This document shows positions 9,550 to 16,723 of a stretch of DNA of 34,311 nt, piece by piece. The stretch lies in the NCBI GenBank assembly GCA_016182965.1, contig JACPFM010000108.1, positions 1 to 34,311 on the forward strand. Direction: 5' to 3'. The notes under the pieces are model-generated. The model searched no databases and was not told the DNA's origin. It saw only the letters and a program-made list of their open reading frames with translations. The position numbers and the translations under genes are program-made. Positions within the stretch are counted from its first letter, which is position 1. Each line of letters starts with the position of its first letter. The stretch is from Deltaproteobacteria bacterium. Its GTDB lineage: Bacteria > Myxococcota_A > Polyangia > Polyangiales > JADJMO01.

Positions 9550-10002
9550 TGGCGCGTCGCGCCTCCGCGCTCACCCTGGCGCTGCTCGCCGCGCTGCCCC
9601 TCGGGTGCCGCGGCGAGACCGCCGATCCTCCGCCCGAGGGAAGGACCGAAGACCGCGGAGTGCGCGCCGACCCATCTGGCGATCGGTGTCGCGTGCGTGC
9701 CGCGCCTCGATGGCTGCGCCGCCTCCGAGGTCGCGACGCTCGGCGTGGGGTGCCGAGCGGTCGGCGTGCCTTCCGACGGATGCGCGCCGGGCTTCGTGCA
9801 CGACGGGAAGGGCGCCTGCGCGCCGGTGCTGCCGGAGACAACGTGCGCGCCCGGCTCGTTCGCGCGCCCGGGCGAGGCGACCTGCGCGCCGATCGACGCG
9901 TGCGGGAGCGAGCGCTACCCGAAGGTCGAAGGCGCAGCGCTCCACGTCGACGCGGCGTACGCCGGCGGCGACTCCGACGGGACCGCGGGTTTCCCGCCCT
10001 GA
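9549..10002 (+). pseudogene. Frameshifted, truncated Cys-rich lipoprotein (probable beta-helix protein remnant)
   Basis: The ATG at 9549 shares a base with the stop of the kelch gene and encodes a good lipoprotein signal peptide, MARRASALTLALLAALPLGC. That frame soon turns into arginine-rich shadow. The plausible protein continues in the +1 frame as AECAPTHLAIGVACVPRLDG and a run of Cys-rich units (DGCAPGFVHDGKGACAPVLP, TTCAPGSFARPGEATCAPID). The shift falls between about 9635 and 9660 and equals one extra base. The protein then reaches LHVDAAYAGGDSDGTAGF and stops at a heptamer array. In related myxobacterial proteins a VDxxYxGGDSDG segment usually leads into a parallel beta-helix, so most of the gene seems lost. 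That comparison is from memory. A sequencing error could explain the shift but not the truncation. Confidence 0.65.
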
Positions 10003-10027
10003 CGACTGATGACTGACGACTGATGAC
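10000..10027 (+). repeat. Four tandem heptamers (TGACGAC/TGATGAC) at a gene break
   Basis: TGACGAC, TGATGAC, TGACGAC and TGATGAC follow each other and supply the stop codon of the broken gene. Because seven is not a multiple of three, consecutive copies place TGA in all three plus frames. The array lies between convergent gene ends. The remaining 52 bp to 10079 show nothing else I can name. Confidence 0.85.
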
Positions 10028-10079
10028 CCAGTCTGCGCAGCCAGCCAGGAGCCGACGGCCCGCGATTGCGACCGTTGAT

Positions 10080-10910
10080 TCAGCGCTCCTTCAGCTTGCC
10101 GTTCATTCCGAGGTTCTTCGCGCCGACCAGCTGCGTGTCCTTGACGGTCACGTTCGCGTTGGTCGAGAGCTCGAGCGCGGTCTTGCCGATGATCTTCGAG
10201 TTGCGCGCGTCGATCTTGGGGTTCATGCCGCCCTCGATCGCCACGTCCGCGGCCTCGACGCGCGCTCCGTCGAGGCGGATGTCGGCGTTCATGCTGGCTC
10301 GGATGGCGACGTCCTCGGCCTTGATCACGCTCTTGCCGGTGATCTTGATCTTGGCGTTCAAGCCGGCCTCGATCGCCACGTCGTCGCCGACGAGCGTCGA
10401 GTCCTCGATGGTGATCTCGGCGTTGGTGCCGCCCTCGATCACGCGCGGCGCCCTGATCTTCGAGCGCCGGATGAAGATCTTGCAGTTCACGTTGCCGTGG
10501 ATCGCCGTCTCCTTCAGCGTGACGTCCTTGTCCTCGATCTGGACGCGGCCGTTGAGCGGGCACGTCGCCGGTAGCTCGGACTGCGTGGAGAAGGCGGACT
10601 TCGGCGCGCCCATGGTGGGAACGGCGCGCGTGGCGCGCAGGGCGGCCCACGCGGCCGCGCCCGCGCCCGCGATGATCACGAACGCGACCACGGCGATGAT
10701 CGCGCCGGCGCCCGACGCCGCGCGCGGCGCGCTCGAAGGCGGCGCGACGACGATTTGGATCTGCGGGATCTGTTGACGCGGCGGCTGAGGAGCTTGAATC
10801 GCGATCGTCGAGCCGCAGTAGATGCACTCGATCGAAGAGCCCGGCGTGGCGGCGGAGGCCTCCACGTTCGCGCCGCACTTCGGGCACGTCACCAGTTTCG
10901 CCGTGGCCAT
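10080..10910 (-). CDS. Zinc-ribbon, membrane-anchored protein with beta-helix-like repeats
   Basis: 276 residues. The N-terminus is a four-Cys zinc ribbon (CPKCG at 9-13, CIYCG at 29-33). A Pro/Gln-rich linker follows, then one transmembrane helix at about 68-92 (GAIIAVVAFVIIAGAGAAA). The remainder holds about five repeats of 22-24 residues, with cores such as AEITIEDSTLVGDDVAIEAG, AKIKITGKSVIKAEDVAI and ADIRLDGARVEAADVAI, which would stack as the rungs of a right-handed beta-helix. The zinc ribbon should be cytoplasmic and the repeats outside. The start at 10910 (MATAKLVTCPKCG) has GGAGGCAGTC upstream. It converges on the truncated gene at 9549-10002. No enzymatic motif is visible, and function is unknown. 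Confidence 0.85.
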   Translation of the reverse strand: MATAKLVTCPKCGANVEASAATPGSSIECIYCGSTIAIQAPQPPRQQIPQIQIVVAPPSSAPRAASGAGAIIAVVAFVIIAGAGAAAWAALRATRAVPTMGAPKSAFSTQSELPATCPLNGRVQIEDKDVTLKETAIHGNVNCKIFIRRSKIRAPRVIEGGTNAEITIEDSTLVGDDVAIEAGLNAKIKITGKSVIKAEDVAIRASMNADIRLDGARVEAADVAIEGGMNPKIDARNSKIIGKTALELSTNANVTVKDTQLVGAKNLGMNGKLKER

Positions 10911-10990
10911 GACTGCCTCCGACGATAGCCGATGACCGCGAGCAACGCGCCTCGCGCCGCGCTCCCCAACCCGCTCGAGGCGAGAATTCG

Positions 10991-11821
10991 CTATTTCTTC
11001 AGGCGCACCGCCGCGATTCCCTTCGCGGGGATCCGCAGGGACGTCAGGGCGGTCCGCGGCGCCGTCGCCGTCGTCGTCGGGTCTTCGAAGCCGGTCACCG
11101 AGACGCGGTACGTCTGGTCGCCGGAGAGCTTCGCCAGCGCCGCCGAGGGGAGCTGCCCCTTGCCGGTCGCGCCGTCGAACGCGCAGTGCAACGACGTGAT
11201 CGTCGGCAGGTCGAGCGTCGGCGAGAGGCTGACGACGATGACCCGGCTGCCGCCGCTCCACGTCGCGACCGGGGCGGTGTCGGCCAGATCGCAGGCGGGG
11301 GCGTCGGCGGTGGTCCGCTGGCTGCAGCCTCCGAGCGACTTCGGCTCGAACGTCGCCGGCGACTTCACCTTCAGATCGATCGCGGGGAACGAAGAGCCGC
11401 CGGTGGCGACGACGCGGACCTCCTCGCCCGCCGGGAAGAGCCCGGGCTGGATGATGCGCCCGAAGCCGTTGCTCGGGTCGATGGCGAGGGGGACCGCATC
11501 GCCGATGGTCGGGCTGCTCACCGTCACCGTCCCCGGATCGAGCACCGTGCCCTTGGTCGCGTCGTCGGTCTTGGTGCACGTGCGCACCTCGCAGCCGGCG
11601 ACCGACTCGCTGGTGCAGCTGACGCCCGTCTTGCGCCCGGTCGCGAAGAACGCCTGCACGATGCGCTCGGAGGCGCCGTTCGCGATCACGGCGATCTCGA
11701 CGTCGGAGGTCGGCGCGGACCACGCGATCGGCGCGGGCGCAGTGATCGAGGCCGCGCCGTCGTCGGAGGAGCAAGCGAGCACGGTGATCGAAGTGGCAGC
11801 GAGGAGCGAGGCAAGACGCAT
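10991..11821 (-). CDS. Lipoprotein of unknown function
   Basis: 276 residues from the ATG at 11821, with a clean lipoprotein signal (MRLASLLAATSITVLACSSD, Cys17). The frame also opens at a GTG at 11845, eight codons upstream, but the ATG gives the more natural signal peptide. The mature protein is rich in Ser, Thr and beta-strand-like segments and has Cys pairs (GCEVRTC, GGCSQRTTADAPAC) that could form disulfides. The tail, SLRIPAKGIAAVRLKK, is basic. I do not recognise a domain. It probably sits on the periplasmic or outer-membrane face. It lies 80 bp upstream of the zinc-ribbon gene on the same strand, so co-transcription is possible. No promoter is obvious. Confidence 0.8.
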   Translation of the reverse strand: MRLASLLAATSITVLACSSDDGAASITAPAPIAWSAPTSDVEIAVIANGASERIVQAFFATGRKTGVSCTSESVAGCEVRTCTKTDDATKGTVLDPGTVTVSSPTIGDAVPLAIDPSNGFGRIIQPGLFPAGEEVRVVATGGSSFPAIDLKVKSPATFEPKSLGGCSQRTTADAPACDLADTAPVATWSGGSRVIVVSLSPTLDLPTITSLHCAFDGATGKGQLPSAALAKLSGDQTYRVSVTGFEDPTTTATAPRTALTSLRIPAKGIAAVRLKK

Positions 11822-11889
11822 GGCGCGAAGGCGTAGCCCGCGCACGCGAAGACCTCAACCGTCGGCTCGGGACGGCGAGGTCGAGGAGA

Positions 11890-13326
11890 TCACACCGGGT
11901 CCGGCACCGTCAGCCCGGGCGGCGGCTTCCGGGCGCCGAGGATCCACGGCAGCGTGAGGCGGTGGAAGTTGTAGTCGGCCTCGAGCCCGGCGAGCACGCT
12001 GGTGAGGCCCCACTGCAGCCGGTTCACGAAGGTGTTCTCGACCGGCATCTTCAGCGGCTTGGGGAGGTTCGGCAGCACCTCCCCCTTCTTCCACACGATC
12101 TTCCGCTCGCCGCGCACGATGAAGGCGACGTTCTCGCGCGCGACCTCCTTGGTGTGGAGGAACGGCTCGTCGTCGGTGAGCGGCCGGATGAGCTGTTCGG
12201 TGTACGTCTTGTAGAGCGGCCACCCCTCTTCGTCGGTGGGATCGAAGCCGTAGACCTCGACCAACGCGCGGGAGAACTCGTCGTCGTCGCGGCGCATGCG
12301 GGCGAGGATCACGCGCTTCATGCCGGCGATCATCTGGTCGCTGAGCACGCGCACGCAGCCGAAGTCGAGGAACCCGATCTTCACGTCGTCGTCCTTCGAC
12401 ACGATGAAGCGGTAGTTGCCCGGGTGCGGATCGGCGTAGAGCGTGCCGTACTCGTAGAGCGACCGGAACATGAACTTCCAGATCGTCTTGGTCGCCACGT
12501 GCCGCTGCGACCACGGCGCCGACTGGGTGAACGTGTGGTAGTCGATGCCGTCGATGTACTCGTTCACCAGCACGCGCTTGGTGGTGAGCGAGTGCACCAC
12601 GCGCGGGATGACGATCGATGGATCGTCGGCGAAGAACGCGCGGAACGCGTCGGTCGCCACCGCCTCCTGCGTGTAGTCGATCTCGGCGAGGAAGACGCGC
12701 TTGATCTCCTCGAGCCCTTCCTTGCTCTGATAGCGGCGGCCGATGGGCGCGATCATCTGCTCCATCACCGCGACGGTCTTGAGGTCGTTCTCGATCGCCG
12801 TGTCGATGCCCGGGTACTGCACCTTCACGGCGACGCGCTCGCCGCTGCGCAGTCGCGCGCGGTGCACCTGGCCGATCGACGCCGCGGCGAACGGCTCGCG
12901 CTCGAACTCCGCGAAGATCTCCTCGGGCGGCGCGCCGAGCTCGCTCTTGATGACCTTCTCGGCGGCCTCGGGCGACAGCGGCGGCGCCTTGGCCTGCAGT
13001 CGCTTGAGGACCTCCTGGAACTTCTCTTCGTAGCCGGGAGGGGCGAGGCCATCGATGTAGCTGGCCATCTGCCCGATCTTCAGCGGGAGTCCCTTCATCT
13101 CGCCGAGCGTCTTGAGCATCGCCTCGGCGGTCTTCTTCGCCTCTTTGAGGATCTTCTCGCGCTGGCGCTGCTGCTCCTCCTCGTCGATCTCGCCGGAGAG
13201 GCGCTTCTTCACGCCGGCGATCGCCAGGGGGACCGCCCTCGTGCCGAGCGCGCCGAGGCGCGCGAGTCGGCCGAAGCGGCCGGTCGGCGGCCTGCTCGGG
13301 CGTTTGGGGTCGTCGGGGATCGACAT
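11890..13326 (-). CDS. AarF/UbiB/ABC1 family kinase-like protein
   Basis: 478 residues from the ATG at 13326. Family marks: the KIGQ motif in the N-terminal extension (83-86, GLPLKIGQMASYID), the alanine-rich nucleotide loop FAAASIGQVHRA, the VAVKVQYPG lysine, the catalytic loop YADPHPGN and the FLDFGCVRVL metal-binding motif. UbiB/ADCK proteins are atypical kinase-fold ATPases needed for ubiquinone synthesis or lipid handling; their direct substrate is debated. The KxGQ and A-rich loop are intact, so an ATPase rather than a protein kinase role is likely. The frame extends further upstream, but the extra part is repeat-encoded Ser/Pro/Arg sequence; the start at 13326 sits right after a TCGACCTTCGAC repeat. 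It is divergent from the TerB-like gene. Confidence 0.9.
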   Translation of the reverse strand: MSIPDDPKRPSRPPTGRFGRLARLGALGTRAVPLAIAGVKKRLSGEIDEEEQQRQREKILKEAKKTAEAMLKTLGEMKGLPLKIGQMASYIDGLAPPGYEEKFQEVLKRLQAKAPPLSPEAAEKVIKSELGAPPEEIFAEFEREPFAAASIGQVHRARLRSGERVAVKVQYPGIDTAIENDLKTVAVMEQMIAPIGRRYQSKEGLEEIKRVFLAEIDYTQEAVATDAFRAFFADDPSIVIPRVVHSLTTKRVLVNEYIDGIDYHTFTQSAPWSQRHVATKTIWKFMFRSLYEYGTLYADPHPGNYRFIVSKDDDVKIGFLDFGCVRVLSDQMIAGMKRVILARMRRDDDEFSRALVEVYGFDPTDEEGWPLYKTYTEQLIRPLTDDEPFLHTKEVARENVAFIVRGERKIVWKKGEVLPNLPKPLKMPVENTFVNRLQWGLTSVLAGLEADYNFHRLTLPWILGARKPPPGLTVPDPV

Positions 13327-13394
13327 GTCGAAGGTCGAGGGGCGCGCGAGTGTCGAAGGTCGAGATGTCGAAGGTCGAGATGTCGAAGGGCGAG
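13327..13394. repeat. GTCGAAGGTCGAG repeats at the 5' end of the AarF gene
   Basis: Copies of GTCGAAGGTCGAG start at 13327, 13352, 13367 and 13382 (the last with one change); the last three form a 15-bp tandem. They occupy the leader of the AarF-like gene in the 172-bp divergent gap to the TerB-like gene. Otherwise the gap shows TTGACT at 13462 without a good -10 box. Confidence 0.85.
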
Positions 13395-13498
13395 ATGCCT
13401 CTCGCGAGGCGCTCCGGGAGCATAGCGCGCGTGCGTCGGGGCGCTCGCTTTCCGGCGGTGCTTGACTTCCCGCGCCCGAGTTTCGAACTTGGACGGCC

Positions 13499-13933
13499 AT
13501 GAGCGACCTCGAGCACGCGAAGAATGAGCTGTCGGACGACCTCGGCTCGGCCAAGGTCGAGGCGCTGGTCGAGGCGATGTTCCTCGCCGCCACCGCCGAC
13601 GGTGAGTTCGCCCCGGAAGAGGCGCTGCAGTTCGCCGCCACCGTCGGCGCCCTCACCGATCGGAAGTGGGAGGGCGACGCCTTGCACCGGCTGATCGGCC
13701 GCCTGTCGCTCCAGCTCAAGACCGACGGTCGGCAGAAGCGCATCGAGTCGATCGCCGCGCGCCTGCCGCCGGGCAAGCCGCGCGAGACGGCGATCATCCT
13801 CGCCGCGGCGATCACCGCGAGCGACGGCGAGTATCAGGCGTCGGAGAACGACCTGGTCGCCGACCTCGCCGACAAGCTCGGCGTCGATCCGGAGCGCGCG
13901 ATCGAGCTGGTGCAGAAGGTGCACCGCCGCTGA
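13499..13933 (+). CDS. TerB-like (tellurite resistance B fold) protein
   Basis: 144 residues, all-helical and soluble. Two acidic motifs of the TerB fold are visible: EAMFLAATADGEFAPEEALQ near residues 25-44 and AAAITASDGEYQASENDLVA near 101-120, each carrying a DGE(F/Y)...E signature that in the family is thought to bind metal ions. Basic residues (KTDGRQKR) lie between them. Stand-alone TerB-like domains are common in proteobacteria and are rarely tied to tellurite itself; they are thought to work at the membrane or in stress signalling. The start ATG at 13499 lacks a strong ribosome site. The upstream gap contains TTGACT at 13462, but I find no matching -10 element. It is divergent from the AarF-like gene and is followed by the repeat-filled 464-bp gap. 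Confidence 0.85.
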   Translation: MSDLEHAKNELSDDLGSAKVEALVEAMFLAATADGEFAPEEALQFAATVGALTDRKWEGDALHRLIGRLSLQLKTDGRQKRIESIAARLPPGKPRETAIILAAAITASDGEYQASENDLVADLADKLGVDPERAIELVQKVHRR

Positions 13934-13989
13934 CGTCGCCCCGGTCGCGATCCTCGACACGCCAGCCGCCCTGCGTGGCGACCCGCGTA

Positions 13990-14024
13990 GTCGTCAGTCG
14001 TCAGTCGTCAGTCGTCAGTCATCA
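13990..14024 (-). repeat. Heptamer array, GTCGTCA orientation (left arm)
   Basis: Five tandem heptamers on the plus strand (four GTCGTCA then GTCATCA), that is TGACGAC on the minus strand, followed by a partial copy GTCAG. It forms the left arm of a large inverted arrangement with 14228-14331. It lies in the 464-bp gap 13934-14397, which has no convincing gene. Confidence 0.9.
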
Positions 14025-14113
14025 GTCAGAAGGCGGGCGTGGCGAGAACGCCAGTGTCTCGTCTCGAGCTGACGACTGATATGCAGGTGAAGCAATCGGA
14101 CCGACGCGGTTCC

Positions 14114-14201
14114 AAGGTCGAAGGTCGAAGGTCGAATCGAGACCCCATTTCCACGGGGTTCCAGGGGCTCCGCCCCTGGTTCGACCTTCGACCTTTCGAC
14201 C
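14114..14201. repeat. Inner inverted repeats around a perfect hairpin
   Basis: AAGGTCGAAGGTCGAAGGTCG at 14114-14134 (three AAGGTCG units) faces TTCGACCTTCGACC at 14180-14193 and TTTCGACC at 14194-14201. Between them lie a CCCC-(8)-GGGG stem at 14143-14158 and a perfect 8-bp hairpin at 14161-14179: CCAGGGGC, loop TCC, GCCCCTGG. A single TGACGAC heptamer sits at 14070-14076. The hairpin could act as a terminator core, although no T-run follows it. Confidence 0.85.
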
Positions 14202-14227
14202 AAGTCGACGAACGATTCACCGTCTCT

Positions 14228-14331
14228 CTGACGACTGACGACTGACGACTGACGACTGACTGACGACTGACGACTGACGACTGACGACTGACGACTGACG
14301 ACTGACTGACGACTGACGACTGACGACTGAT
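14228..14331 (+). repeat. Heptamer array, TGACGAC orientation (right arm)
   Basis: About fourteen TGACGAC heptamers run in tandem, interrupted twice by a short TGAC insertion. The array is the reverse complement of the 13990-14024 array, so a transcript through both could fold into a long stem. It has TGA stops in all three plus frames. The 66 bp from here to 14397 show nothing else. Confidence 0.9.
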
Positions 14332-14397
14332 GGACCGGGCCTTCGCCAGCAGCGACCTGTCCGACGCCGAGAATCGCGACCTGAGCGGACGCTGAAA

Positions 14398-15555
14398 TCA
14401 GCCGCCGCTGGTGCCCGCGTCGCCGCAAGGATCGGGCGGCGTGGCCGGCGGCGCGACGACCTTGGTGACCGGCTGGATGGTGCCGACGTCGAGCCCGAGC
14501 CCGAGCGAGATGCCGTCGCACTCCAGCGTGGTGTCCTGCAGGTTCGGCGCGCCGATGACCACGTCGGGGAAGCGCACGACGCTGCGGTAGAGCGACTGAT
14601 AGAGCGGGGTGCCGGGGCAGAAGCCCGCGCCGCTCGCGATCGGCCTGAGGAGATCATCGATCGACGAGACGGGGAGGGCGCCCGCGAGCACCGCGCGACG
14701 GGCGCTCTTGTGATCGGGGTTGAGCTCGAGCGTGATGATCGTGGAGTCGAGCTTCAGCGGTACGTAGAGCGAGCTGGACACCGGCAGCAGGAGCGACCGC
14801 AGCTCGGGATCGCCGGAGACCCACAGGTGATTGCGGATGTACCCCTTGGGGAAGTCCGCGCGCGGCTTCTCGATCGAGCCGTCGATCACCGTGTCGCTGA
14901 CGATCTCGCGCACGTCGGAGCCGTCCCACCGGACGGCGCCCTTGGCCGCCTCGGACGCGCGGTAGAACTTGCCGGGCGTGTACGGATCGTCGGCGGTGTC
15001 GTCGACGTCGTCGAGCCGCAGGAGCCACGTGTTCGAGCCCTCGAGCAGGCCGTCGTTGACGCGCTTCTCGAACCCTTCGCTCGACAGCTTGATGAGCGCG
15101 ATGACGTGTCGGCCCCAGTTGTTGTCGCGGCAGCCGTTGCCGTCGGCCAGCCAGTCCTGCTGCGCCTCGGGGTGGCGCCGGCAGGTGCCGACGTTGCGCA
15201 CCGAGTCCGCCTCGCTCGTGCAGATCTTGTCGAGGTCGTAACCCCACTCCTTCCACGCGTCGGCGCTGTCGACGCCGAGCGACGTCTGCGAGCCGAGGTA
15301 CATGCGCTTGACGCCGAACCACAGCGTGCGGCCGGTGCCCGAGGGCTTGGCCTCGCCAGCGGGGCGCGTCGGCAGGCGCGCCGGGGCAGGGCCGGTGTCG
15401 GCCGCGTCGGCGACGTCGGCGACCGCGGTGTCGGTGCCCGTGTCGGGCCGCGACGCGGGGCGCGCCTGGTAGTCGTCGTACGACAGGATTTGCGCGCACG
15501 ACGCCAGCGCGACGGGGGTGCCGAGGAGCGCGGCGAGCACGAACGGGCGGCTCAT
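14398..15555 (-). CDS. Lipoprotein of unknown function, paralogue of the upstream gene
   Basis: 385 residues with lipobox ALASC (Cys20) and a low-complexity Asp/Ala/Thr linker (TDTAVADVADAADTG). It shares a strong signature with the 389-residue neighbour. Near the N-terminus both read YDxD followed by C and then NVGTCRR, and both have CRDNN. Near the C-terminus both read CPGxPLY, later APNLQDTTLxCD and GxGV. The conserved cysteines suggest a disulfide-stabilised fold. Both paralogues have a G-K/T-GRT(L/V)W strand after the linker. I do not recognise a family. The ATG at 15555 overlaps the stop of the upstream gene (ATGA), so the pair is coupled. It is the last gene of an operon led by a serine/threonine kinase; a surface role is inference from the lipobox. 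Confidence 0.85.
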   Translation of the reverse strand: MSRPFVLAALLGTPVALASCAQILSYDDYQARPASRPDTGTDTAVADVADAADTGPAPARLPTRPAGEAKPSGTGRTLWFGVKRMYLGSQTSLGVDSADAWKEWGYDLDKICTSEADSVRNVGTCRRHPEAQQDWLADGNGCRDNNWGRHVIALIKLSSEGFEKRVNDGLLEGSNTWLLRLDDVDDTADDPYTPGKFYRASEAAKGAVRWDGSDVREIVSDTVIDGSIEKPRADFPKGYIRNHLWVSGDPELRSLLLPVSSSLYVPLKLDSTIITLELNPDHKSARRAVLAGALPVSSIDDLLRPIASGAGFCPGTPLYQSLYRSVVRFPDVVIGAPNLQDTTLECDGISLGLGLDVGTIQPVTKVVAPPATPPDPCGDAGTSGG

Positions 15556-16721
15556 CCTCCACCTCCCGCGTCGTCGCAGATGGACGGCTTCACGTACGGG
15601 CGGACCACGCGCGAGGGCGGCTGCGCGCGCACGGCGGTGACGCCGATGCCGATCGAGAGGGCGTCGCACGTCAGGGTCGTGTCTTGGAGATTGGGGGCGT
15701 CGGTGACCACGTCCATCATGCGGGCAAAGGAGCGGATGAACGAATCGTACAACGGCGCGCCCGGGCAGACGCCGGTCAACTCGGCGATCGGGCGAAAAAC
15801 CGTCTCGATCGCGCTGCCGGGCACGGCGCCGCCCATGATGCCGGCCTCCCCGACGTCGTGCGTCGCGTCGAGGCGCAGCGTGACCACCGCCCCGACCACC
15901 GGCATGCGGATGGACGTCGACTGGATGGGGAGGGTGATCTCGAACTTCGAGGGCTCGCCGGAGACGAACACGTTGCCCGCGAGCCAACCGCTCGCGAACA
16001 GCGTCTTCGGCCTCTCGAGATCACCGTCGTAGACCGAATCCTCCTCCACGTCGCGAAGGTCGGTGCCGTCGAACCTCGGCGCGGAGGCGCCGTAGTCCCA
16101 CCAGGTCGCCGCGCGGTACAGCTTGCCGACGACGTACGGATCGTCCGGTCCGTCGTCGAGGTCCTCGAGCTTCAACAGCCAGGTGCTCGCGCCCTTCTTC
16201 ACCTGATCGTTGGCGGTCCTCTCGAACTCGCTGTCGAAGGCGCTGACCAGCGGGATGATCTGCGAGCCGAAGTTGTTGTCGCGGCAGCGGTCGCCGTCGA
16301 GCAGCGACATCTGATCGGCGCCGGCCGGCCTGCGGCAGGTGCCGACGTTCTCGCGCGACTCGCGCTCGCCGGTGCAGACGTTGTCGACGTCGTAGCCGAT
16401 GCGCCGCCACGGTCTGTCGGTGCTGCCGCCGCCGACCTCCTGCGCGAGGAAGAAGTGGTCGACCACCAACCACACCGTGCGCCCCTTGCCGCTCGGCTCG
16501 ACGGGGCCGGCGGGGCGCGGCGGCGGATGGATCGGTTGCTCGCCGGCGTCGGCGTCCTGCACCGACGTGTCGACCGCCACGTCGACCACCGCGTCGGTCA
16601 GCGGCGCCGTGGCTTCGCGGCCCCGCGCGGAGTACTCGTCGTAGCCGAGGAGATCGGCGCACCCCGTCGCCGAGAGGAGCGTCACGCTGGCGAGCGAGAG
16701 CACCCACGGGCGGGGGGGCAT
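15552..16721 (-). CDS. Lipoprotein of unknown function, paralogue of the downstream gene
   Basis: 389 residues from the ATG at 16721, which lies 2 bp after the stop of the TPR/PEGA gene. Lipobox SATGC (Cys21), then ADLLGYDEYSARG, close to AQILSYDDYQARP in its paralogue. After an acidic linker come the shared elements GKGRTVW, YDVDNVC, NVGTCRR, CRDNN, STWLLKLEDLDD, DDPYVVGKLYRA, CPGAPLYDSF and APNLQDTTLTCD. The two genes look like a tandem duplication that diverged. No enzymatic motif is visible. The C-terminus (ICDDAGGGG) is Gly-rich in both. Likely a surface lipoprotein of an undescribed family; its partner or ligand is not inferable. Confidence 0.85.
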   Translation of the reverse strand: MPPRPWVLSLASVTLLSATGCADLLGYDEYSARGREATAPLTDAVVDVAVDTSVQDADAGEQPIHPPPRPAGPVEPSGKGRTVWLVVDHFFLAQEVGGGSTDRPWRRIGYDVDNVCTGERESRENVGTCRRPAGADQMSLLDGDRCRDNNFGSQIIPLVSAFDSEFERTANDQVKKGASTWLLKLEDLDDGPDDPYVVGKLYRAATWWDYGASAPRFDGTDLRDVEEDSVYDGDLERPKTLFASGWLAGNVFVSGEPSKFEITLPIQSTSIRMPVVGAVVTLRLDATHDVGEAGIMGGAVPGSAIETVFRPIAELTGVCPGAPLYDSFIRSFARMMDVVTDAPNLQDTTLTCDALSIGIGVTAVRAQPPSRVVRPYVKPSICDDAGGGG

Positions 16722-16723
16722 GA

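Noticed and set aside
13462..13490. Housekeeping promoter for the TerB-like gene (TTGACT)
   Set aside because: No acceptable -10 element at 16-18 bp spacing.
14039..14245. Small plus-strand open frame of 68 codons in the repeat-filled gap
   Set aside because: It is made of repeat-encoded sequence with no ribosome site or domain.
13990..14331. CRISPR array
   Set aside because: Units are seven bases with no spacers and no cas genes nearby; they are simple tandem repeats.
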